NCBI GenBank assembly: GCA_046348855.1
Contig: JAXMDK010000009.1
Coordinates: 1-64,000 of the forward strand
DNA: 64,000 nt
Source: TMP-24 sp046348855
GTDB lineage: Bacteria > Pseudomonadota > Alphaproteobacteria > Rhodobacterales > Rhodobacteraceae
Direction: 5' to 3'
Below, piece after piece: positions 16,196 through 25,106 of this stretch. The translations under genes and the position numbers were made by a program. Position 1 is the first letter of the stretch, and the number at the start of each line of letters is the position of its first letter. Below the pieces are notes generated by a model. It did not search any database. It saw nothing but the letters and a program-made list of their open reading frames with translations, and was not told the origin of the DNA.

Positions 16196-18580
16196 TCATA
16201 GCTTCACCCTCCGCAGCCGAGCGGCATTGGTGATGACGCTGACCGATGAGAGCGCCATGGCGGCGGCCGCAATGATCGGCGACAGCAGGATGCCGAAGAA
16301 CGGATAGAGGACTCCGGCTGCGACCGGCACGCCGAGCGCGTTGTAGATGAAAGCGAAGAACAGGTTCTGGCGGATGTTGCCCATCACCGCCTGCGACAGC
16401 CGGCGGGCGCGGACGATGCCGTTCAGATCGCCCTTCAGCAGCGTGACACCGGCGCTTTCCATCGCCACATCGGTGCCTGTGCCCATGGCGATGCCGACAT
16501 CGGCGGCCGCCAGCGCCGGCGCGTCGTTCACCCCATCGCCCGCCATCGCCACAACTTCGCCCGCCGCCTTGTGCCGCTGCACCACCGCGCTTTTCTGATC
16601 GGGCAGAACCTCGGCCTCGACCTCGTCGATGCCGAGATGGCGCGCGACGGCCTTCGCTGTGGTCCAGTTGTCGCCGGTGAGCATGACCACGCGGATGCCT
16701 TGTTCCTTGAGCGCGGCCAGCGCCTCCGGCGTCGATGGCTTGACCGGATCGGCAATGGCGAAGATCGCGGCGACGCGGCCATCCACCCCCATGAAGATCG
16801 CGGTCGCCCCGTCCTCGCGCAGCCGGTCGGCCTCATCGGCGAGCGGAGCGACATCGACGCCTTGCTCGGCGAGGAACTTCGCATTGCCAAGCGGAATGCG
16901 CTTGCCTTCGACCACCCCGAGCGCGCCCTTCCCGGTCGGCGAGTCGAAATCCGCAACCGGCGCCGTCGCGATCCCGCGCTCCTCGGCGGCGCGGACGATG
17001 GCCAGCGCCAGCGGATGCTCGCTGGCCCGCTCCACACTGGCGGCAAGCCGCAGCGCCTCGTCCTCGCTGAAGCCAGCAGCCGGAACGATGGCGGTCACAG
17101 CGGGCCGGCCCTCGGTCAGAGTGCCGGTCTTGTCGACGATGATGGTGTTGACCTTCTCCATATTCTCCAGCGCCTCGGCGTTCTTGATCAGCACGCCCGC
17201 CTGCGCGCCACGGCCGACGCCGACCATGATCGACATCGGCGTCGCCAACCCCAACGCGCAGGGACAGGCGATGATCAGCACCGACACGGCAGCGATCAGA
17301 CCGAAGGAGAAACGCGGCTCCGGGCCCCAGATCGACCAGGCGATGAAGGCAAGGATCGCGATCACGATCACCGCCGGCACGAACCAGCCCGACACTTGGT
17401 CGGCGAGGCGCTGGATCGGCGCGCGGCTCCGCTGCGCCTCGGCGACAAGCTGGACGATCTGCGACAACATGGTGTCGCGGCCAACTTTCCGCGCCTCGAT
17501 CACCAGCGCGCCGGACTGGTTCATGGTGCCGCCGATGGCCGATGCACCGGCCTCCTTGGTCACAGGCATCGATTCACCCGTCACCATCGATTCATCGACG
17601 GCGCTGCGGCCTTCCAGCACTTCGCCATCGACCGGCACCTTCTCGCCGGGACGCACACGCAGGCGGTCGCCGACATGCACGCTGTCGAGCGGAACCTCCT
17701 CCTCCATGCCATCGTCGCGAATGATCCGGGCGGTCTTGGGGGCGAGGTCGAGCAGCGCGCGGATGGCGCCGCTGGTGCTCTCTCGCGCCCGCAGTTCCAA
17801 CACCTGCCCGAGCAGCACCAGCACGGTGATGACCGCCGCCGCCTCGAAATAGACCGCGACGGAACCGTCATGCTGGCGAAACGCATCGGGAAAGATACCG
17901 GGCGCAACTGTGGCGACGACGCTGTAGATCCAGGCGGTCCCGGTGCCCATGGCGATCAGGGTGAACATGTTGAGGCTGCGGTTGACCAGCGACTGCCAGC
18001 CGCGCTGAAAGAATGGCCAGCCGGCCCAGAGAACGACCGGCGTTGCGAGGATCAGTTGCAGCCAGTTCGAGGTCAGCTGGCCGACATAATGGCTCAAGCC
18101 AAGAAAATGGCCGCCCATTTCGAGGACGACCACTGGTATCGTCAGCGCCAGTCCGATCCAGAACCGACGTGTCATGTCGATCAGTTCCTCGTTGGGTCCG
18201 GCCTCGAGACTGACCAGCACCGGCTCCAGCGCCATGCCGCAGATCGGGCAGGAGCCGGGGCCGACCTGCCGGATCTCCGGGTGCATCGGGCAGGTATAGA
18301 TCGTCCCCTCGGGCACCGGCTCTGCCGTGGCCGCCGCGGTCGCCGGATCGAGGTAACGTTCCGGCTCTGCCAGGAACTTGGCCCGGCAGCCGGCGGAGCA
18401 GAAGTAATACGGCCGGCCGGCATGCTCGGCCTTGTGCTCGGTCGTGTGCGGGTCGACCATCATGCCGCAGACAGGGTCCTTGACCTTGTGCGTGTCGTCC
18501 CGCGCGACGGCGGCGTGGTCATGCGCGTGATCGTGCACATGGCCGTGGTTGTGGTGATGGTGATCTGTCTTGCTGGCCAT
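16196..18580 (-). CDS. copA: Copper-exporting P1B-type ATPase
   Basis: A 794-residue heavy-metal pump exporting Cu(I) across the inner membrane. The N-terminus is very His-rich (residues 7-24). A YHS/metal domain follows (DPVCGMM at 35-41, CSAGC at 61-65), then a second Cys domain (CPMHPE at 97, CPICGM at 111). Catalytic landmarks are TGES at 334, membrane metal site CPC at 439-441, DKTGT at 483, EHP at 521 and GDGVND near 685. It is complete. It begins 30 bases after the multicopper oxidase, so both are probably one transcript. Silver is a possible second substrate. Confidence 0.93.
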   Translation of the reverse strand: MASKTDHHHHNHGHVHDHAHDHAAVARDDTHKVKDPVCGMMVDPHTTEHKAEHAGRPYYFCSAGCRAKFLAEPERYLDPATAAATAEPVPEGTIYTCPMHPEIRQVGPGSCPICGMALEPVLVSLEAGPNEELIDMTRRFWIGLALTIPVVVLEMGGHFLGLSHYVGQLTSNWLQLILATPVVLWAGWPFFQRGWQSLVNRSLNMFTLIAMGTGTAWIYSVVATVAPGIFPDAFRQHDGSVAVYFEAAAVITVLVLLGQVLELRARESTSGAIRALLDLAPKTARIIRDDGMEEEVPLDSVHVGDRLRVRPGEKVPVDGEVLEGRSAVDESMVTGESMPVTKEAGASAIGGTMNQSGALVIEARKVGRDTMLSQIVQLVAEAQRSRAPIQRLADQVSGWFVPAVIVIAILAFIAWSIWGPEPRFSFGLIAAVSVLIIACPCALGLATPMSIMVGVGRGAQAGVLIKNAEALENMEKVNTIIVDKTGTLTEGRPAVTAIVPAAGFSEDEALRLAASVERASEHPLALAIVRAAEERGIATAPVADFDSPTGKGALGVVEGKRIPLGNAKFLAEQGVDVAPLADEADRLREDGATAIFMGVDGRVAAIFAIADPVKPSTPEALAALKEQGIRVVMLTGDNWTTAKAVARHLGIDEVEAEVLPDQKSAVVQRHKAAGEVVAMAGDGVNDAPALAAADVGIAMGTGTDVAMESAGVTLLKGDLNGIVRARRLSQAVMGNIRQNLFFAFIYNALGVPVAAGVLYPFFGILLSPIIAAAAMALSSVSVITNAARLRRVKL

Positions 18581-18609
18581 TTCTCACGCCTCCTTGGCGG
18601 TTTGCCCGA

Positions 18610-20118
18610 TCATGCGTTGACTGCGAATTCGGTCATCATGCCGGTCTCGAGATGCGGCATGTGGTGGCAATGCAGCATCCAGCGCGCGACCTCGCCGGCG
18701 TCGAGCGCGATATCGACCATCGACATCGGCGGCACGTATACCGTGTCGCGCAGCGCGCCTCGGACCGCACGCCCGTTCAACCCGACGACTTGGAACACAT
18801 GTCCGTGCAGATGCATCGGGTGGCCCATCATCGACATGTTGTGGAAGGACAGCACGACCCGCTCGCCGCTCTGTGCGGCAAGCGGGCGATGCTGGCCCCA
18901 GACGGCCCCGTTGATCGTCCACACATAGGGCTGCATCGAGCCGCCCAGCATCACCATGTGGCTGCGGTCCACCGGCCGATCCGGCAAAGCGCCCGCGGCG
19001 ATCAGACGCGTCTCCTGCGCAAGGTCGCTGTCGAAGGCAGGCGCTTCGGCCTCCGCCATGGTGTCGATGCGCCGTATTTCGGCGCCCTGCGTGGTAAGGA
19101 TCAGCCCGGTCCGCTCTCGCGCGCCTTCCCGCAGCGCGAGGATCGGCCAGGCGCCGCCCTCCTGCGGCAGGTCGATCTCGAGGTCGAGCCGTTGGCCCAT
19201 GGCCAAGCCGAACCGCGTGCCGGGGACGGGCTGAACGGCATGGCCATCGACCGCGACGAGCCGGGCCTGCGCTTCGCCAGTCTCGATCCAGAACACCGTT
19301 GCCGCGGCGGCGTTGATCACCCGCAGGCGGATGCGCCCGCCGCGCTCGACCTGCACCACCTCGGGATCCGAAAGCGTGCGGTCGTTGGCGAGATAGGCGT
19401 CCCAGTCGTAGTCGTTGAGGTCCATCGCCATGCCGTCCATGGCGCCCATTCCCGTCATGCCACCCATGGCGCCGTGATCCATGCCACCCATCGGCATGTT
19501 CCCCATCGCGCCGTGGTCCATGGCCGCCATGCCGCCCATGACCGCGCCGTGGCCGCCTCCATGACCGCCGGCGGTCCCGTGGCCGCCAAGGATCTCGGCC
19601 ATCACCTCCTCGGGTGCCTTGAACGAGAAATCATGCAGGAACAGCACCACCTCCTGCCGGTCGGCGGCGACATCCTCGGCGCTGCGCACGATCAGCGGCG
19701 CGGCCAGAAGGCGCATCTCGTGCAGCGGCACATGCGCGTGCATCCAGTAGGTGCCGGGCAGCGGCGCGAAGTCATAGGCGCGAGTCTCGCCGGGGGCGAG
19801 CATCGGCAAAGGCATGTCGGGCACGCCATCCTGTGCGTTGGGCGGGATCTGGCCGTGCCAGTGGATCAGCGTGTCAGTATCGAGATCGTTGCGCAGATCC
19901 ACCCGGAACCGCGCGCCGGGATCGAGTGTCAGCCCCTGTCCGGCTGGCCCGGCAAGACCCCAGACGGTGGCGGCGCGACCGTCGATGTCGAGCGTCCGGG
20001 TGGCGGCGTGCAGCGACAGCGGGGCGGCGCCCTGCGCTGCCGCGATCCGGGGCAGATGCGCATAGGCCAGCATGGCGGCGCCAGCGGCAAGAAAGCCGCG
20101 TCGTGAAAGGGTATTCAT
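18610..20118 (-). CDS. Multicopper oxidase (CueO/CopA type)
   Basis: A 502-residue periplasmic oxidase that would convert Cu(I) to less toxic Cu(II). A Tat signal (SRRGFLAAGAAMLAYAH) leads the protein. Copper ligands are in HWHGQIPP, YWMHAHVPLHE, HPMHLHGHVF and HCHHMPHLETGM, the last holding the type 1 site with an axial Met. Residues 200-255 are a Met/His/Gly-rich insert (repeats of MDHGAMG), like the substrate-copper loop of CueO. ATG 20118 starts the Tat peptide; the ATG at 20154 would precede it with no ribosome site. Confidence 0.92.
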   Translation of the reverse strand: MNTLSRRGFLAAGAAMLAYAHLPRIAAAQGAAPLSLHAATRTLDIDGRAATVWGLAGPAGQGLTLDPGARFRVDLRNDLDTDTLIHWHGQIPPNAQDGVPDMPLPMLAPGETRAYDFAPLPGTYWMHAHVPLHEMRLLAAPLIVRSAEDVAADRQEVVLFLHDFSFKAPEEVMAEILGGHGTAGGHGGGHGAVMGGMAAMDHGAMGNMPMGGMDHGAMGGMTGMGAMDGMAMDLNDYDWDAYLANDRTLSDPEVVQVERGGRIRLRVINAAAATVFWIETGEAQARLVAVDGHAVQPVPGTRFGLAMGQRLDLEIDLPQEGGAWPILALREGARERTGLILTTQGAEIRRIDTMAEAEAPAFDSDLAQETRLIAAGALPDRPVDRSHMVMLGGSMQPYVWTINGAVWGQHRPLAAQSGERVVLSFHNMSMMGHPMHLHGHVFQVVGLNGRAVRGALRDTVYVPPMSMVDIALDAGEVARWMLHCHHMPHLETGMMTEFAVNA

Positions 20119-20193
20119 GGTCGTCTCCTCGGGACAGCTCGTCCCGTTCATCAAAACCGACAGGACGCCGCGGGCCTCGGCCCGGACGCGCGA

Positions 20194-20550
20194 TCAGAGG
20201 AGACGGTGCTTGGGAGGTCGTTCGTTCAGTCCAGGTGCCCGACCGGCAAGCACTGCACCGGTGGGCAGGTCATGGCTGGCAGGCGCGTAAACGCTGGGCG
20301 AGTCTTCCCTCGGAAATGTCAGAAAGACCAAAAGACCTGAACAAAGCAACTCACAGCTTCCAGCATCCATCGATCCGCAGTGCTGTTCGCCGTCACAGGA
20401 ACGGTCGCTGCCGGCCGCAACCTGCATCATCTCGCCGACATGCACCGAGTGATCCGGCTCTGCGCTCAAGCGCGCCGCATGCGCGGAGGTCACCGTCGTC
20501 ATGACGGCGATCGCGAGTACGGCAAGCATGGTGACGAGGCGCGAGAACAT
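20194..20550 (-). CDS. Small exported Cys/His-containing protein
   Basis: A 118-residue protein with a signal peptide (MFSRLVTMLAVLAIAVM to AHA). The mature part has HSVHVGEMM and four cysteines in CDGEQHCGSMDAGSCELLC, which could bind copper. I recognise no named family. It is the first gene of the minus-strand copper operon, 75 bases upstream of the oxidase, and is divergent from the cytochrome gene. The start ATG 20550 is chosen over 20586 because it begins the signal peptide. Confidence 0.6.
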   Translation of the reverse strand: MFSRLVTMLAVLAIAVMTTVTSAHAARLSAEPDHSVHVGEMMQVAAGSDRSCDGEQHCGSMDAGSCELLCSGLLVFLTFPREDSPSVYAPASHDLPTGAVLAGRAPGLNERPPKHRLL

Positions 20551-20659
20551 GCCGGAAAGATAGGCGCTGGTCACGGGAATGTCCATTGCCTCCGGCGTCG
20601 CGCCTCTGGCAGAAATTCATCCTCGGCATATAGCCAATAGAAATTCCTCGCCACCAATC

Positions 20660-21130
20660 ATGCAACTCATGCGAAAAGAACTCCGTAATATCTTGTGGCC
20701 CGGGTTGCTCGTCGGAGGCCTGGTCATGGCGGTCTTCGCTGGCAGGCACTATGCCCAGACCGCATCCAACGCCGCGTCATCTGCAGAAGTCATCGAACAG
20801 GGCCGGCAGATCTATGCGGACCAATGTGCGTCCTGCCACGGTGCGCAGCTCGAGGGGCAGCCGGACTGGAAGACGCCCCTTCCGTCCGGGCGTCTCCCGG
20901 CGCCACCGCACGATGCCGGCGGCCACACGTGGCACCATCCCGATGACATCCTGTTCCGCATCGTCAGGGAAGGCACGGCCGCCATCGTCGGGGGCGGCTA
21001 TGAGAGCGACATGCCGGGGTTTGCCGATCTTCTCAGCGACGCCGAGATCCGGGCTGTCCTCGCCTATATCAAGAGCACCTGGCCAGAGCGCGAGCGGACC
21101 TACCAGGAGAATGTGTCGCAACCACACTGA
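20660..21130 (+). CDS. Membrane-anchored cytochrome c
   Basis: A 156-residue class I cytochrome c. The N-terminal hydrophobic helix (ILWPGLLVGGLVMAVFAG) serves as anchor or signal. The haem site is CASCHG at about residues 54-59 and the axial Met lies in SDMPGFADLLSD. The C-terminal helix EIRAVLAYIKSTWP is typical. It probably accepts or delivers electrons in the copper oxidation system. ATG 20660 or 20669 is the start. Divergent promoters for this and the small exported gene should lie in 20551-20659. Confidence 0.8.
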   Translation: MQLMRKELRNILWPGLLVGGLVMAVFAGRHYAQTASNAASSAEVIEQGRQIYADQCASCHGAQLEGQPDWKTPLPSGRLPAPPHDAGGHTWHHPDDILFRIVREGTAAIVGGGYESDMPGFADLLSDAEIRAVLAYIKSTWPERERTYQENVSQPH

Positions 21131-21340
21131 TGGCACCTTCGGGATGGAGCTGCCCCTGCGACCGGCAGTGCAATTTCCCGAGGCCCACCGGTCACAGTTG
21201 ATGCCGCCGAACAGAAGCGGCATGTTTGGATCGACCTGATGGCGAAACCTTTGGGAGGGATGTTCGTGGGATTATTCATGGCTTACTTGGCATTTGAAGC
21301 GCGCTCGATCTTGGCGCCGCCTCGGGTTTTCCCTCGATGA
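21130..21340 (+). other. Chain of very short coupled reading frames
   Basis: Three short frames fill the gap between the cytochrome and ATP-grasp genes. They are 21130-21201 (23 residues, Cys-rich, with CPCDRQC), 21201-21239 (12 residues; extending back to ATG 21144 gives 31) and 21239-21340 (33 residues with hydrophobic FVGLFMAYLAF). Each begins in a TGATG overlap with the previous stop, and the last overlaps the ATP-grasp start (CGATGAAC). They may be real small peptides, a leader for translational coupling, or the debris of one frameshifted gene. Confidence 0.3.
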
Positions 21341-22614
21341 ACAATCCCGGCTCCAGTTCATCGAAGCGGGTTCAGGACCGCACGGACCGACTCAACAAGA
21401 ACTGCTTCTGCGTTACACTGGACCTTCCATCGCTGCGCGAAGCGATGGAGCGCGAGGCCGGTGAGCCGGCATTCTTCGAGACGTTCATCCGCCCCAAGGC
21501 CCATCTGTTCTCGCACGTACCGGTGTTCCTTTCGGCCACCACCGTGGATGAGATGCGCGCCATCGCAGCGGCTGTGGAGACCACCGCCCAACTCGCGGCA
21601 TACAAAGCCGCGGTCCTTTCCTGGGCGCCGGAAATCGCGCGGGCGGATCACGGTCCGATCGGGGCATTGATGGGCTACGACTTTCATCTTGGCGAAGACG
21701 GCCCCCGGCTGATCGAGATCAATACCAACGCCGGCGGGGCATTTCTCAATGCCTTTCTTGCAAGGGCGCAGCGCGCGTGTTGTGCCGAAATGGACATCCC
21801 CCCGACGCTGCTATCCTTTGAGGACGCGGCGTTCCGCATGTTCCAGAACGAATGGATTCGGCAGCGTGGAACGGGCGCGCCAGAACGCATCGCCATCGTC
21901 GACGACAATCCGCCGGAACAGTATCTTTATCCCGAATTCGTGCTCGCGCGGCAAGTTTTGGCGGCACGAGGGGTAGACGCGGTCATCGCCGACGCCGGTC
22001 ACCTTAGCTACGACGATGGTCAGCTCAGCGTCGACGGAAAGACGATCGATCTCGTTTACAACCGGGTCACCGATTTCGCCTTTGATCAGCCCGAGCACAA
22101 GGCATTGCAGGAATCCTACCGTGATGGCGCGGTTGTCGTAACGCCGAATCCGCACAACCACGCGCTCCTTGCCGACAAGCGCAACCTTTCGCTTCTTTCG
22201 AATTCCGCGACACTTGAGGCATGGGGAGTCGACCCGGGGATTCGGGCCGGGCTTGCTGCCGTTCCACGCACCGTTCTGGTCAATCCCGACAACGCTGATG
22301 CACTTTGGAAATCCCGCAAGGACCTGTTCTTCAAGCCGACAGGAGGACATGGTGGCAAGGCGGTATATCGTGGCGACAAGCTGACGAAAGGAGTCTGGGC
22401 GGAGATCGCGGGAGGCGGATACGTTGCCCAGACGCTGGTCCGCCCCAGCGAGCGCATGATCAAGATCGACGAGACACCCCAGAGGCGCAAAATGGACGTG
22501 CGACTGTATACCTATGATGGGCAGGTGCTTCTGGTGGCCGCGCGCCTTTATCAAGGCCAGACCACAAATTTCAGGACGCTAGGGGGTGGGTTCGCGCCGG
22601 TGTTCGTGATCTGA
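21337..22614 (+). CDS. ATP-grasp family ligase-like protein
   Basis: A 425-residue protein with an ATP-grasp fold like glutathione synthase and RimK-type ligases, which join an acyl phosphate to an amine or thiol. Supporting segments are GPRLIEINTNAGGAFLNAF, FFKPTGGHGGKAVYRGDKL (lysine and glycine-rich loop over ATP) and RKMDVRLYTYDGQVLLVAARLYQG near the C-terminus (metal and ATP contacts). The substrate is unknown. In a copper island a metal-binding peptide or thiol product is plausible but inferred. ATG 21337 overlaps a short upstream frame. It is the last gene before repeat copy B. Confidence 0.65.
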   Translation: MNNPGSSSSKRVQDRTDRLNKNCFCVTLDLPSLREAMEREAGEPAFFETFIRPKAHLFSHVPVFLSATTVDEMRAIAAAVETTAQLAAYKAAVLSWAPEIARADHGPIGALMGYDFHLGEDGPRLIEINTNAGGAFLNAFLARAQRACCAEMDIPPTLLSFEDAAFRMFQNEWIRQRGTGAPERIAIVDDNPPEQYLYPEFVLARQVLAARGVDAVIADAGHLSYDDGQLSVDGKTIDLVYNRVTDFAFDQPEHKALQESYRDGAVVVTPNPHNHALLADKRNLSLLSNSATLEAWGVDPGIRAGLAAVPRTVLVNPDNADALWKSRKDLFFKPTGGHGGKAVYRGDKLTKGVWAEIAGGGYVAQTLVRPSERMIKIDETPQRRKMDVRLYTYDGQVLLVAARLYQGQTTNFRTLGGGFAPVFVI

Positions 22615-22657
22615 AGCGAGAGCTGTTGGGATCTTGTATAATGAAATCAATCCCTTA

Positions 22658-22698
22658 AGGTGGAGAAGGTTGGACGTCAGACCCATCCCCTCCGCCAC
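22658..22698. repeat. 41-bp repeat, copy B (hairpin-forming)
   Basis: Thirty-seven of 41 bases match copy A at 2064-2104, same orientation. The pairing ends are GGTGGAG (22659-22665) and CTCCGCC (22690-22696). It lies 43 bases after the ATP-grasp stop. No T-run follows, unlike copy A. It marks the right edge of the tail-plus-copper segment. Confidence 0.5.
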
Positions 22699-22868
22699 CC
22701 ACCCCAGCCTTACAGGCTTGCCCGGGCACGGCGGCGCGCAAGCCCCGGTAACAGGGTGGTTTTTGCGAGGACGTTCGTGCCTGTCGCGCCGTCTGCGGGC
22801 CGGTTCAGGGCTACTTTCGGGCCTTTTGGGAGTGGCTGTCTCCGCGGTGCCCTTTCGAGGGTGAGTTT

Positions 22869-23002
22869 CGCAATAACAGGGAATTTTTCGCAAAACCGGC
22901 CGCAAAACAGGCAATTTCAAGTGATACAGCAGTTGGCGCCGCCGAGACTGTGAACCTTTCCAGTGGGTTGGTGGCCATCAATGGCAGGTTCCTGTTATTG
23001 CG
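22869..23002. repeat. Inverted repeat in AACAGG-rich intergenic DNA
   Basis: CGCAATAACAGG (22869-22880) and CCTGTTATTGCG (22991-23002) are exact inverted copies 110 bases apart. More AACAGG units lie at about 22750, 22907, 23005 and 23030. The stretch 22700-23050 has no gene I can support. It could be a recombination or regulatory region of the former phage. Confidence 0.4.
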
Positions 23003-23050
23003 CAGAACAGGCATCAAGAGGCGCGGAACAGGCCGCGGGACGCCTCATGA

Positions 23051-23287
23051 CAGGACCCGCGCAATGCCGATGCCGCCCTCCTCATCCTCGGGATCGCCAA
23101 GCGCGATCCGGCCCGCGAGAGCGACCATGATCCGGGTCCCCATCTCCTCCTGCGGGCCTGGGCGGTGCAGCTGGCCCTCTCCCGGCGCCGCGGCGGACAG
23201 GCCCTGACCGATCACGATCGGGCCGAGATCGGCCGCTGTACCGCCGAGCCCGATCGGATCCGCTGGCCGCGCCGGGGAACGACATGA
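23051..23287 (+). pseudogene. Coding-like open frame without start
   Basis: Seventy-eight codons are open from a stop at 23048 to a stop at 23285. The reading ALLILGIAKRDPARESDHDP, HLLLRAWAVQLALSRRRGG and DRAEIGRCTAEPDRIRWP has protein-like composition and predicted helices. There is no ATG or GTG near the 5' end, so this looks like a gene cut off on the left. I do not recognise the family; a small phage protein upstream of a terminase is one possibility. Confidence 0.35.
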
Positions 23288-23289
23288 GG

Positions 23290-23880
23290 GGCGATGAGGA
23301 CCACGGGGATCCGGACGAGGGCGATGAGGGTGGGGTCCGGCGCCGGGCGAAGCGTGCCGGCGACGAGCCGTGTCTCGACGCCGCGGCGGCGGAGGGAGAA
23401 GGGCACCGCGAGGGTCAGCAGCTCTGGGTCGAGCGCGTCGGGCGCGACCGACAGGTCGGCGGCAAGCGCGGTGGGGTCGAGGCGGATCGCGAGATGATCG
23501 CGACTGATGCGGCCGTCCTGGATCAGACCGGCGAGGGGCCGGTGCCGGGCGGCGCGGATCCGGGCGATGAGGGCTTTGGCCGCCGCCGCCACCGCCGGGG
23601 CGCTGGCGGGATCGGGTGCGGCGAGAAGCGCATGGCGTTCGGCGGCCTCCTCGAGATGCTGGGCGAGACTGTCGGCGACCAGCGTCTCGAAGGCGCGGGC
23701 CGGCAACCGCCAGCCGGTCGGGTCGGCGCCTTTGGCGATCAGCCGGTGCGAGACATAATAGGCATGCCGTCGTCCGGCCTTCCGGCTGTGGCTCGGGGTC
23801 AGCCGGTCGCCGGTCTCGTCGCGGAAGCGGCCGGCGAGAAGCGCGGCAGGCCGGCCGTCCTCAGTGCGCTGGCTTCCGCC
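23290..23880 (-). pseudogene. Large serine recombinase C-terminal fragment
   Basis: This is the C-terminal DNA-binding part of a large serine recombinase. Reading from 23880, it gives GRPAALLAGRFRDETGDRL, RRHAYYVSHRLIAKGADPTG and LAVPFSLRRRGVETRLV, the zinc-ribbon and tail segments of this family. The catalytic N-terminus is absent because the sequence changes to the terminase fragment near 23880. After PDPTLIALV (near 23310) it again leaves the family. Broken at both ends, so inactive. Confidence 0.65.
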
Positions 23881-23881
23881 A

Positions 23882-24692
23882 CCTGGTCCTGGACTCGATC
23901 GCCCAGGCGCCGGCGGCCTTTCCGCTCTATGGCGGGCGCATCTACCGGCGCGCCATCGGCGAAATCCTCAACCCGACCCGCCAGCCGCAGGAGGTGCTCG
24001 ACGATATCCGCGAGACGATCGGTGCCTATGCGTTCCACGCACAATATCTCCAGAACCCGCGCCCCGGCGAGAGTTGCTATCTGCGGATCGAAGATATGAA
24101 CCTCATCGAGGCGCTTCCCGAGCTGAGCGGCTTCACCCGCCGGGTGCAAAGCTGGGACATGGCGGTCAAAGATGGTCCGCGCAGCGACTATTCTGCCGGG
24201 ATCACCCTCGGCTGGCACGCGCAGACCGAGACATGGCATCTTCTCGATGTGGTGCGCATCCGCGCCGACTATGACCGATTGAAAGACCGGGTGCTGGCGG
24301 AGCGGAAACGCTGGCGGGCTGACAAGGTGCTGATCGAGGCCACCGCTCTCGGCGCCCCGCTTGTGCAGGTCCTCCGAAAGACCGCCCGCAGCGTCTACTT
24401 GGGGATCACGCCCACCGACACCAAGGTCGAGCGGTTCATCACCCAGACCGATTGGCTGAAGGCGGGCCATCTGGCCATTCCCCGCTCGGCCCCCTGGTTC
24501 CCGGAGTTCATCGCCGAACTCCTGGCCTTTCCGAACGATCGCCATGATGACCAGGTCGATGCCCTTGTCCAGCTGATCCACTGGCTCCGACGCCAACAGG
24601 GGGCCTATCTCGACACCGATCCCGACACCGGGCGGCGCAATGGCAACTACCGCCCGGAGCGGCCGCGCCGCGAAGACCGGATGCGGTTCTGA
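23882..24692 (+). pseudogene. Terminase large subunit C-terminal nuclease fragment
   Basis: About 270 residues of a Terminase_6C (RNase H-like nuclease) domain. Motifs are SWDMAVKDGPRSDYSAGITLG (first Asp), KVLIEATALGAPLVQVL and FPNDRHDDQVDALVQL (closing Asp cluster). The ATPase half is missing and homology begins near 23882, at the join with the recombinase fragment. The family differs from the GpA terminase at 2295-3694, so it comes from another phage. The stop at 24692 is natural. Confidence 0.75.
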
Positions 24693-25106
24693 CCCGCGGG
24701 GGAGGGCGCATCGGGGAGACCTGGTCTCGGAGCCCCATCCCCGGGACCTGTCTGTGGGGCTCGGTTGCCCGCCACGGTGCCTATGTCGAGCACTTCTGTG
24801 AAAAGTTCCAAATCTCGGTACGGTTCTCCTGCCGTGTGCCCGGACAGGCGGCATTCATCGCTGGACTTCCAAAGCCCTATCACCTTCGAGCGAAAGCCCC
24901 GCGAAGTGAGATAAACGCTCTCCACAAAAGTCGGGAAAGTCCATTTGTCTCCTTGCCGCTTTTGAAGGAGATTCCCCTTGCAGATCAGTTTGCTGCCCTG
25001 GACTCCACGCACGGCCCGAACGGAAGCGACACGGCGATTGCTCCGACGGCAGCCGTTCGCATCATGTGCTATCGCCAAATGCACCGGCTACTATTGGAAC
25101 CCGACC
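24693..25106. other. Gene-free stretch at phage/chromosome boundary
   Basis: About 410 bases between the terminase fragment and the transporter cluster. Reading frames on both strands are short and of low plausibility. I see no terminator or repeat here. This is probably the right margin of the phage remnants. Confidence 0.35.

Noticed and set aside
16571..18928. Long plus-strand open frame opposite copA and the oxidase
   Set aside because: It is a shadow of the copper ATPase and multicopper oxidase, with no recognisable motif of its own.
358..23880. The two serine recombinase fragments as halves of one gene split by an insertion
   Set aside because: Both are on the minus strand, but the N-terminal piece lies to the left of the C-terminal piece, the wrong order for a simple insertion. 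The N-terminal piece resembles a shorter recombinase family than the C-terminal piece. A circular join would still lack about 200 middle residues.
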